Shown: in pieces, positions 8,102-14,317 of the stretch
How positions within the stretch are numbered: the stretch's first letter is position 1
How the letters are laid out: the number at the start of each line of letters is the position of its first letter
Source of the DNA: JBBQDZ01 sp038237515
GTDB taxonomy: Bacteria > Actinomycetota > Thermoleophilia > Gaiellales > Gaiellaceae
Direction of reading: 5' to 3'
DNA length: 27,830 nt
Assembly: GCA_038237515.1 (NCBI GenBank)
Contig: JBBRYP010000061.1
Span: 1-27,830 of the forward strand
Notes under the pieces: model-generated
Databases searched by the model: none
What the model saw: the letters and a program-made list of their open reading frames with translations, nothing else
Told to the model about the DNA's origin: nothing
Made by a program: the position numbers and the translations under genes

Positions 8102-8817
8102 CGCGGGAGCGGCTCCCCCGGCCAGCGGAACGTGTTCATCAGCGTGTCCGCGAGCGAGAAGATCGGATAGGGCGAGTCGCCGCTCTCTTGCTCGGACATC
8201 GACGTGGCAACCGAGACGACCGCGCTCCGTCCTCCCTCGGTCGCCGCGGCGATCAGGACCTCGAGCGGTTGCCCCGGCCCCTGAGGCGAGTCGATCGTGC
8301 CGGCGTAGGAGCCTCCGATCCCGTGGACGTCGCCGACGAGCGGGCTCAGGAGCTCGTGCTTCGAGTTCGCATCGGCCTGGAACCCGAGCGTCTTACCGCG
8401 GAAGAACGAGATCCGGTCCTGCGCAAGCTGCAGCGGCGTCGCCTCGGCAGCAGGCGCGACGGTGACCCAGAGGGAGAGGTCGAGCTCGGGCCGGCTCGGG
8501 ATCTCGAGGCTGACGGAGAGATTCCGGTCGTCGTTCTTCAGCACCTTCAGGATCCGCGTGTAGTACTCCATCTCGAAGCCGAGCGTGCTGTGCCAGATCG
8601 TCCCGACGACGAGGCGCGGCGCACGGTTCGGCGGGGTCCCACAGGGTTTGTCGGGCCGGCACGGAGGCTGCACCGGCCCCGGCCTGGCGACCACGATGCC
8701 GAGCACGCCGAATCCAACCAGAGCCGCGAGCACGCCGCCGAAGACGATCAGCAGGCGGCGGCGCGTGTTCTTCTGCCGGGTGGGCCCGGCGGCTGCGACG
8801 GGGGCGGCAGCGGTCAT
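8098..8817 (-). CDS. Membrane-anchored extracytoplasmic protein, partner of S53 peptidase
   Basis: 239 residues: a basic N-terminus, one transmembrane helix (about 21-43), a short Pro-rich neck with a close cysteine pair (C53, C59), and an alpha/beta domain (about 68-232). The layout of that domain, opening with a GFEMEYY strand and closing with a helix SLADTLMNTFRW, resembles the Mog1/PsbP (DUF1795-like) fold, but this is inference. The key evidence for its role is that the same region forms the N-terminus of the second S53 protein at 12019-14280 (shared RPGPxxPxC, DGIGG/HGIGG-x-YAGT and D/S-PQGPG motifs). It overlaps the upstream gene (ATGA, 8814-8817) and the downstream protease. I infer a chaperone, anchor or inhibitor role for the protease; the sequence cannot tell which. 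Confidence 0.8.
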   Translation of the reverse strand: MTAAAPVAAAGPTRQKNTRRRLLIVFGGVLAALVGFGVLGIVVARPGPVQPPCRPDKPCGTPPNRAPRLVVGTIWHSTLGFEMEYYTRILKVLKNDDRNLSVSLEIPSRPELDLSLWVTVAPAAEATPLQLAQDRISFFRGKTLGFQADANSKHELLSPLVGDVHGIGGSYAGTIDSPQGPGQPLEVLIAAATEGGRSAVVSVATSMSEQESGDSPYPIFSLADTLMNTFRWPGEPLPR

Positions 8818-9986
8818 GCCGCGCCCGTGGACGGTTTCTGCGCCTGTGGGGGTGCCTGCGATCGGTCAGGCCGCGTGGACTTGGGAAGCGCCTGCAGGGA
8901 GACACCGCAGCTGCCGCAAAAGGTGTGACGCGGGGTCGCCCGCCCACAGTTCGGACAGGTGATCGGCGGTCCGATCTCGATCTCGGACGCCTCCTGGAGC
9001 AGGCCGACGTGGAGCACGAGGCGCAGCCAGACGAGCGTCAGGAGCGCGATCAGCACGAGCAGGCCGAGCTGCCACCACGTATGGAGGTAGAGCTGGATCA
9101 GAGCGGCCCCGACGACGACACCGGCGGCCAGCGGGATGGCGAAGAGCGGGTGACCGAGCGGGCCGAGGGCGTTCCGGTCGCGCACAGGGGCCCGGTAGTG
9201 CAGCCAGATCGCCCCTGCGGCAGCGCCGATCGCTCCCGCCGCCAGTACGGGAACCGCGACGCCGAGAGCCAGCACGCGCAGCACCCAGGGGACGACCGCG
9301 CCGACCGGACGGAAGCCCAGCCCGAGAAAGTCGGCGGAGTGGGTCAGGAGCTCCGCGCCGACGAACGTGACCGCGCAGGCCCCACCGAAGGTGGCGCCGT
9401 CGAGGACGTCGTTGAACTTCCGGTAGGGCAGGAGGACGAGCGGCCCTGCCAGCATCAGGACGACGCTCAGGAGCGGTATCAGGATCCCGCGCCAGAAGAG
9501 CTCGTGGTTCGTCGTGCGGAACGCGAGCCCCGAGCTGACGTCGGAGACGTGCTTCGTCAGCAAGCCTATCCCGACTCCGGCGAGAGCACCCCAGGCGATC
9601 GTCAGCGCGAGCACGTGCAGCGGCTCGTCCTCGTAGAGATCGACATCCCAGAGATAGAGGATCACGAGCAGCGGCACGAGGACGGCTGCCGTCACGATCG
9701 CGAGCGGGAAGAGCTTGACGAGCGTGAGGACGACGAGCACGGCGACGCCGAGGCCGAGCGCGGAGCGAAACGTGTCCATCTCGGCGCGCGGGAGCTGCGG
9801 GAAGATCGTCGAGACGATGCTCGGCGTGAAGCGCGACTCGTTCGGCGCCGCACCGAATCCCCGGTGCCCCCCGGGGTGCCGTGCGATGTCGTCCTCGAGG
9901 TACTCGCCGCAGCGGACGCAGTACGAGAGCGCGGGCACCTCGTGCTCGCAACTCGGGCAGTGAATCGTCTGGGGCACCTCGGACAC
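8814..9986 (-). CDS. Double zinc-ribbon polytopic membrane protein, degenerate PrsW-like
   Basis: 390 residues, GTG start. A zinc ribbon at the N-terminus (C10, C13, C23, C26) and another near the C-terminus (C344, C347, C357, C360) enclose about nine hydrophobic helices (roughly 75-330). The core resembles the PrsW/CAAX-like intramembrane metalloprotease fold: an acidic loop DVDLYEDEP (114-122) before a long helix, then YRKFNDVLDGATFGG (188-202) and a helix with E212. In PrsW the helix before the FDxxxDG loop carries the catalytic EExxK; here that position reads PLLSVVLMLAG (171-181), so the expected glutamates are missing. It is therefore probably not an active protease of this class. It heads the operon with the anchored protein and S53 peptidase, suggesting a role in their export, assembly or sensing. 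The fold assignment is tentative. Confidence 0.75.
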   Translation of the reverse strand: MSEVPQTIHCPSCEHEVPALSYCVRCGEYLEDDIARHPGGHRGFGAAPNESRFTPSIVSTIFPQLPRAEMDTFRSALGLGVAVLVVLTLVKLFPLAIVTAAVLVPLLVILYLWDVDLYEDEPLHVLALTIAWGALAGVGIGLLTKHVSDVSSGLAFRTTNHELFWRGILIPLLSVVLMLAGPLVLLPYRKFNDVLDGATFGGACAVTFVGAELLTHSADFLGLGFRPVGAVVPWVLRVLALGVAVPVLAAGAIGAAAGAIWLHYRAPVRDRNALGPLGHPLFAIPLAAGVVVGAALIQLYLHTWWQLGLLVLIALLTLVWLRLVLHVGLLQEASEIEIGPPITCPNCGRATPRHTFCGSCGVSLQALPKSTRPDRSQAPPQAQKPSTGAA

Positions 9987-9995
9987 CGGGCCGCG

Positions 9996-10001
9996 AGTCT
10001 A
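9996..10001 (-). promoter_or_regulatory. Candidate -10 element (TAGACT) for the S53 operon
   Basis: TAGACT on the minus strand ends 9 nt before the GTG at 9986, which would give a leader of about two bases. The same hexamer precedes the gene starting at 3948. A small inverted repeat, CTACA-N5-TGTAG (10021-10035), lies in the -35 region and could be an operator. No consensus -35 is visible. Confidence 0.4.
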
Positions 10002-10111
10002 CCGGGTCGATCCGATGTCTCTACAGGCGGTGTAGGAGCGAACCTGCGAGCCGAGCGGCCGGGTTTCCGACCCCCACGCGTGCTGCCCCACGGGTGCCGC
10101 GCGGCCGCTCC

Positions 10112-10151
10112 GCCGCAACGCGCCGTTCCGTCGGTTCAAACGGCTTGCGGC
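10112..10151. other. Bulged 13-bp hairpin in intergenic region
   Basis: GCCGCAA (10112-10118) pairs with TTGCGGC (10145-10151), and GCCGTT (10122-10127) pairs with AACGGC (10139-10144); a 3-nt bulge (10119-10121) and an 11-nt loop complete it. It lies between the end of the repeat-protein gene (10240) and the S53 operon promoter. It may be a second terminator or a structured small RNA. No U-tract is present. Confidence 0.4.
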
Positions 10152-10191
10152 AGTCGGGGGAAATGGAGACCGGCAGAAACGGACGCAGGTC

Positions 10192-10225
10192 GCCCCTGCC
10201 GCGGACGCGAGCCCGCGGCAGGGGC
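10192..10225 (-). terminator. Perfect 13-bp hairpin downstream of repeat-protein gene
   Basis: GCCCCTGCCGCGG (10192-10204) and its exact reverse complement (10213-10225) enclose an 8-nt loop. The stem begins 14 bp beyond the stop of the gene at 10240-11754, as expected for a terminator. There is no T-run after the stem, so it would be of the U-tract-free type or act as an RNA 3'-end stabiliser. Confidence 0.6.
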
Positions 10226-10239
10226 CGGCCCTTCGAGTC

Positions 10240-11754
10240 CTAGGTGAACTGGACGAGCGCGCCGGTCTTCTGGATCTGGCCGTTGACCATCGGAACGAAG
10301 GCCACGCGGCCCACGGCGAAGGGGCCACGGAACGACCAGTAGACGCCGCCGTTGCCCTTCGTGATGGCCACGGGCTTCGTCCGCCCGAGCACCTTCTGGG
10401 CCGTTGGGTCGATGATCACGAGCTGGAGCTGGTTGTGTGCCGCGAGACCCTGGAAGAGGGCGATGACCGTCAGCACCTGGGCGCGGTGCGGGACCTTGCC
10501 CGACTGGTAGGAGGGCGTGCACTTGCTCCCGACGATCTGGCCGCACACGATCATCCGGAACGTGCCGGCCGCGGAGGCCTGGGTCGAGCGCCCGTTGAAG
10601 ATGCTCGACGTCGCCACGCTCGGCGATTTCGCATTCGCCGAGAAAGCACCGGCGCTCGCTCCGGAGAGAACGCCGCCCGAGGCGTCCGCGCCCGCGAACG
10701 AGGCCGCCATCGGCGAGATGCTCGACGACGCCTGGATGCCGTCGGCCCCTCCGGCGGTCGTCGACGGACTGACGAGCGCCTGCGTCTGAAGCCCCTCGAT
10801 CGTCCCGGACTGATTCTCGCTGCTCGCGACGAGGGCAGCGGCACCGAGCGTGTTGTCTCCCGACAGGACGTTGGCCTGCGGCGTGATCGGTGCCGAACGG
10901 AGGAGTGGCGCCGCCACGGCCGGAGCGAGGGTTCCAGCCTGTGCCTCTGACGCCTCACCGAAGCTCGCCGCGACCGGATCGACGAGGTTCTGCGTCTGGA
11001 GCCCGCCGGCGGACACATTCGAAAGCGTTCCGGCCTGCGCCGAATCGAGGACGCCGCCGGCCGCCTGCTGCGCGTCGCCGAAGACCGAGGCGCTGTCGCT
11101 CACGGCCCCGATGACCGCCGCGACCGCCGCGTTCGAGACCGGCGAGAGCGGCGCTGCGCGCAGCAACGGTGTCGCCTGCGCCGGGGTGAGGATTCCTGCC
11201 GGCGCCGCGTCCGCGTTGCCGAAGGCGGCGGCAGCGGGCTCGACGAGCGCCGAGGTCGACGCCGAGGCCGTCACCGACGCCGAAGCCGCCGGGGAGGAGC
11301 CGAGGACGCCGCTCTGGACCTCACTTGCGTCGGCGAAGGACGCCGACATGCTGTCGACGAGGCTCGTGGCCGCCGTCTGTGCCTGAGGCGCGACGGGCGT
11401 CGACCGCAGGAGTGGTGCAGCGACCGAGTCCGAGAGGGTGCCGCTCGTCGCCGTTCCCGCCTGGACGAGAGCCGCCGCGGAGGAAGCTGTCAGGCTCGCC
11501 GTCGGCACCGCGGCCGATGCCGCCTTGAAGAGCGCGGCAACCTTCGACGCACCGTTGATCTGGCCTTGCGAGGCAGCGTTCGGTGAGAATGACCGCTGCG
11601 CAGACGCAGCCGGTCTGGGTGACGCGGGGTTTGCGTTTTTGCCGTTGTCGTTGTCGGAGCGGAATCCGAGCGCCCAGACGAGGACCGCGGCGACCGCCAC
11701 CAGTCCCGCCGCACCTAGACCCAGACCGATTCTCCAGACTTGCCTGCGCTGCAT
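10240..11754 (-). CDS. Membrane-anchored repeat-rich surface protein, unknown
   Basis: 504 residues. A signal/anchor helix (about 8-30) is followed by a Ser/Ala/Pro-rich extracytoplasmic region (31-395) poor in charge and lacking cysteine. Within it a unit marked by [SAG]-G-[TVI]-[LI] recurs with its glycine at 105, 149, 187, 234, 274, 317 and 361; three alternate units carry PLLR[SA]-x-P (114, 196, 284). Most units end in S/A-F-[AG]-x-A. The C-terminal domain (about 396-504), with two cysteines (C404, C412) and alternating beta-strand-like segments, is different in character and presumably folded. No family is recognised. The ATG is fixed by an AAGGAGG Shine-Dalgarno four bases upstream. It sits between two S53 protease units on the same strand, making a cell-surface scaffold or protease substrate conceivable; that is inference from position only. 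Confidence 0.8.
   Translation of the reverse strand: MQRRQVWRIGLGLGAAGLVAVAAVLVWALGFRSDNDNGKNANPASPRPAASAQRSFSPNAASQGQINGASKVAALFKAASAAVPTASLTASSAAALVQAGTATSGTLSDSVAAPLLRSTPVAPQAQTAATSLVDSMSASFADASEVQSGVLGSSPAASASVTASASTSALVEPAAAAFGNADAAPAGILTPAQATPLLRAAPLSPVSNAAVAAVIGAVSDSASVFGDAQQAAGGVLDSAQAGTLSNVSAGGLQTQNLVDPVAASFGEASEAQAGTLAPAVAAPLLRSAPITPQANVLSGDNTLGAAALVASSENQSGTIEGLQTQALVSPSTTAGGADGIQASSSISPMAASFAGADASGGVLSGASAGAFSANAKSPSVATSSIFNGRSTQASAAGTFRMIVCGQIVGSKCTPSYQSGKVPHRAQVLTVIALFQGLAAHNQLQLVIIDPTAQKVLGRTKPVAITKGNGGVYWSFRGPFAVGRVAFVPMVNGQIQKTGALVQFT
10666..11445 (-). repeat. Seven-unit intragenic protein repeat (about 43 aa each)
   Basis: Codes for residues 104-363 of the anchored surface protein. 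Glycine markers are 44, 38, 47, 40, 43 and 44 residues apart. Units 1, 3 and 5 contain PLLR; units 2, 4 and 6 do not, giving a higher-order repeat of 82-87 residues. Units 4 and 6 instead share GLQTQ[NA]LV[DS]P. The copies are diverged, so this is an old duplication series rather than a fresh tandem repeat. Confidence 0.7.
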
Positions 11755-11758
11755 CGTG

Positions 11759-11765
11759 CCTCCTT
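11759..11765 (-). promoter_or_regulatory. Strong Shine-Dalgarno (AAGGAGG)
   Basis: Full anti-Shine-Dalgarno match four bases before the ATG at 11754. It stands out because several other transcription-unit-leading genes here look leaderless, and it fixes the start of the repeat-protein gene. Confidence 0.75.
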
Positions 11766-11895
11766 GATCGTTTCCGGCGAGCGCCGCTCTACCGGTGCCT
11801 GCCGGGGCGCGGAAAACGTGAACAGCGTACCGCGGAGCGGCACACGGGGTTCAGGTCACCGCGTCGGCTTGGATTGAACTGTGCCATCGCTTCAC

Positions 11896-11940
11896 GTTGT
11901 ACACCGAAGTCGATTAAGCAGGCGTTGAGCAGGGTTAAGC
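11896..11940 (-). promoter_or_regulatory. Triple direct repeat upstream of a putative -10 element
   Basis: On the plus strand TTAAGC (11914-11919), TTGAGC (11925-11930) and TTAAGC (11935-11940) repeat with 11- and 10-bp spacing, that is on one face of the helix. On the minus strand the array ends 12 bp before TACAAC (11896-11901), a possible -10. This geometry is typical of OmpR/PhoB-type response regulators binding over the -35. The resulting transcript of the repeat-protein gene would have a leader of about 135 nt. The regulator identity is inference. Confidence 0.45.
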
Positions 11941-11954
11941 TTCGTTAGTCGTCG

Positions 11955-11968
11955 AGCGGCGCGCCGCT
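11955..11968. other. 14-bp perfect palindrome
   Basis: AGCGGCGCGCCGCT reads the same on both strands. It lies between the triple repeat and the end of the fused S53 gene. It may be an operator or part of a terminator; it may also be chance in such GC-rich DNA. Confidence 0.3.
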
Positions 11969-12014
11969 TCCGCCACGCCGGCCCCGCGGCGATTCATGCG
12001 GACGCGGAGCACGT

Positions 12015-12036
12015 GCCGTTACTTCACCGTAACGGC
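12015..12036 (-). terminator. Hairpin spanning the stop codon of the fused S53 gene
   Basis: GCCGTTAC (12015-12022) and GTAACGGC (12029-12036) form an 8-bp stem with a 6-nt loop; the TAA stop (12019-12021) is inside the stem. It could aid termination or protect the mRNA 3' end. No T-run follows. Confidence 0.35.
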
Positions 12037-14280
12037 CCTCACGAGGTCGCGGGCGAGGTTCCAGACGTCGGGCGAGCCGAGGCCGGTGGAGTAGTCCCAG
12101 CCGCGTGTCGCCGCGTCGAGGCGGTTGCCGCCCTGCGTCACGTCATGGAACGGCGGAAACGGCTGCGGCGTTCGAGCTACCTGGTAGAGGAGCGGCGCGA
12201 GGAAGCCGAGCGGTCCCGCGTGCGCGCGATGGGCGTACTGGGTCATCAGCGCCGCCGACCCGGCCCAGAAAGGCGTCGAGGCGCTCGTCCCGCCCACGAA
12301 ATCCAGCTTGCCGCCGTCGATCGAGGCGAAGCCGGTGTCGGGATCCGCCGCGGCGGAGACGTCGGGGCTCTGGCGGTGGCCGTTCGAGCGGGGACCCGCC
12401 ACGCCGGGCGCACGCTGCCAGGCCGGCCGAGGCTCGACTGGGTCGTTGCCGCCACCGCCCCCCCACCCCTGGAGCACGTCCTCCCACCCGAACTCGTCGA
12501 GGTAGCGGCCGCCCGCCGTAGCCTCGAGATACGTTCCGCCGACCGAGACGGTCCAGGGGGTGTCGGACGGGAAGTCCACGGTCGGGCGGTGGATGCGCTC
12601 GTCGGCCTGCTGGCAGTCGTAGGCACCCCGATCGCCGGAGGCGACGAACATCGTCATCCCGCGCGCGACCATGGCCTTGAGCGCCTGCACGGCCGCCCGG
12701 CGATCCGACCGGAAGAGCTCGACCGGGTCGTCGCACGGGCCCCAGCTGTTGGAGACGATCTTCGCGCGCCCGTCGGCGACGATTGCGTTGAACATCGCCG
12801 CCAGCGTCGCATCGCCGGGTGCCTCGAAGTCGAGGATCTGCGCCTTCGGAGCCATGGCGCGAATCGTGTCGATGTCGAGGTTGACCTCGCTGGAGGCGTC
12901 CCCGACGCCGGTGCCGCCCTGCACCCGCACGTGCTTCACAGGCGGGCCGTTGATCCCGAAGCGCCGATCGAACAGCCGGACGTCGCGGTCGTGGAAGGAG
13001 TCGAAGGAGACGATCGCGACGGTCACGCCCTGACCGCGAATCCCGCGCGCGTGGAGTGGAGTGACGTCGTAGATGCGTCGCGCCACCTCCGGGGTCAGCC
13101 CCCCACCCGGCAGGTCCTCGGGCGGCGGCTGGGGCCGAGTCGAAAGACCGGCCGCCTCGACGCCCAGGCGGGCGAGCGCGGCCGGCAGACGGGGCCGGCC
13201 GACCGGCGAATGGAAGCGTCGTCCAGAGGCGTCGGCGAAGTCGCGCAGGCGAATGCGCAATGCGGCCTCGACCGCGCGCGCGTCGGCGACTACCGTCAGC
13301 TCCGTCCGCTGCGGATAGACGTGCAGCACTGGCAACCCGGCTGCCGCAGCGGCCGCACGAACACGACGGAGGGCGGGCGCCGGCAGTCCGAAGCGCGCGC
13401 CGAAGGCACGAGCGTCGAGGAACCGTCGGTAGTGGGGCGATCGGCGGTCGCGAAGCTCCTCGAGATATCGATCGACGGCACGGTCACGGAGCGGCAGGAC
13501 GAGCGAGAACCGGATCGGCTCCTCCGGGGCCGTCGGGCCGACCGGTCGCGGCGCGCGGGGAAGCCGCCGCGCCGCAACCGTCGCCACCGGCGATGAGCCC
13601 GCCGGCGGGCTCGAGGGCCAGCGCAGCGTGTTCAGCAGGCTGTCGGCCAGGTAGAGCGCCTCCGGCCGGTACGTCTCGTCCTCGGCGGTGATCGCCTCGA
13701 CGCCGATCGTGATCCGCCCGTCCGTCGCTGCCAGCAGGTCGACGAAGACACGGCCGCCCGGGCCCTGCGGCGTGTCCAGCGTGCCCGCGTAGGCGCCACC
13801 GATGCCGTCGACGTACCCGACGCTCGGCCCGAGCAGGGTGTGCCGCAGGCTGGAGTCCGAGTGCAGGCCGAGCACGTCCGAGTTCGCCGCGATGTCGTGC
13901 TTCAGATCGGCGATCATCTGGAGCGGCGAGCGCACCGAGGCGGGTGCTCCGATGAACCGCACTTCGAGGTCGAGCCCGGTTCGCGAGTCGAGGATCGCAT
14001 TCCGCGCGGTCAGCCCGCGCGTGCTCCACCGAGCCGGCCGATATTCGAAGCGGTAGCCGAGCTCCCGGCTGCGCCACACGCGCCCTGTGACGAGGGGCCG
14101 CGCCGCCGCGAAGGCGTGCGGACACTGGAAGCCGCGCCGGCAGGTCGGCTTCGGCGGCCCCGGCCGCACGGCGACGATCGCGACCGATGCCACCGCAATG
14201 GTGAGCGCGAGCGCGCCGCCGTAGAGCGCGAGCACGAGCGCGTTCGGGCCCTTGCGAGGAGATGCGCCGAATCGAGGCAA
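12019..14280 (-). CDS. Fused membrane-anchored domain plus S53 peptidase
   Basis: 753 residues in two parts. Residues 1-225 hold a transmembrane helix (about 13-38), a cysteine pair (C47, C53), and an extracytoplasmic domain homologous to the separate protein at 8098-8817 (shared RPGPxxPxC, DGIGGAYAGT, DTPQGPG, LADSLLNTLRW-like end). After a Pro/Ala linker (225-250) comes an S53 prodomain (about 255-385) and catalytic domain (about 395-753). The catalytic set is complete: E465 and D469 (EVNLD), D550 (ASGD), S666 (GGTSASTP). Calcium-site motifs FHDVTQGGN and GWDYSTGLGSPD are present, as is the WGPCD/GAYDC cysteine pair (C516, C555). The TTG start is favoured by a TAGGAT hexamer exactly 7 nt upstream; GTG at about codon 16 is less likely because it would cut into the transmembrane helix. 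This is a domain-fusion counterpart of the two-gene arrangement at 6410-8817. Confidence 0.94.
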   Translation of the reverse strand: MPRFGASPRKGPNALVLALYGGALALTIAVASVAIVAVRPGPPKPTCRRGFQCPHAFAAARPLVTGRVWRSRELGYRFEYRPARWSTRGLTARNAILDSRTGLDLEVRFIGAPASVRSPLQMIADLKHDIAANSDVLGLHSDSSLRHTLLGPSVGYVDGIGGAYAGTLDTPQGPGGRVFVDLLAATDGRITIGVEAITAEDETYRPEALYLADSLLNTLRWPSSPPAGSSPVATVAARRLPRAPRPVGPTAPEEPIRFSLVLPLRDRAVDRYLEELRDRRSPHYRRFLDARAFGARFGLPAPALRRVRAAAAAAGLPVLHVYPQRTELTVVADARAVEAALRIRLRDFADASGRRFHSPVGRPRLPAALARLGVEAAGLSTRPQPPPEDLPGGGLTPEVARRIYDVTPLHARGIRGQGVTVAIVSFDSFHDRDVRLFDRRFGINGPPVKHVRVQGGTGVGDASSEVNLDIDTIRAMAPKAQILDFEAPGDATLAAMFNAIVADGRAKIVSNSWGPCDDPVELFRSDRRAAVQALKAMVARGMTMFVASGDRGAYDCQQADERIHRPTVDFPSDTPWTVSVGGTYLEATAGGRYLDEFGWEDVLQGWGGGGGNDPVEPRPAWQRAPGVAGPRSNGHRQSPDVSAAADPDTGFASIDGGKLDFVGGTSASTPFWAGSAALMTQYAHRAHAGPLGFLAPLLYQVARTPQPFPPFHDVTQGGNRLDAATRGWDYSTGLGSPDVWNLARDLVRAVTVK

Positions 14281-14287
14281 GGCAACG

Positions 14288-14317
14288 ATCCTACGAAGGT
14301 CGACCGGTGCGGATCAA
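14288..14317 (-). promoter_or_regulatory. Promoter for fused S53 gene, leaderless geometry
   Basis: On the minus strand TTGATC (14312-14317), an 18-bp spacer and TAGGAT (14288-14293) are followed by exactly 7 nt and the TTG at 14280. It overlaps the last codons of glcF, so the protease gene would be transcribed separately from glcDEF. Both hexamers match four of six sigma-70-type consensus bases. Confidence 0.55.

Noticed and set aside
8866..9951. Long Arg-rich frame within the zinc-ribbon membrane protein gene
   Set aside because: Alternative-frame shadow; the annotated frame has two zinc ribbons and clear membrane helices.
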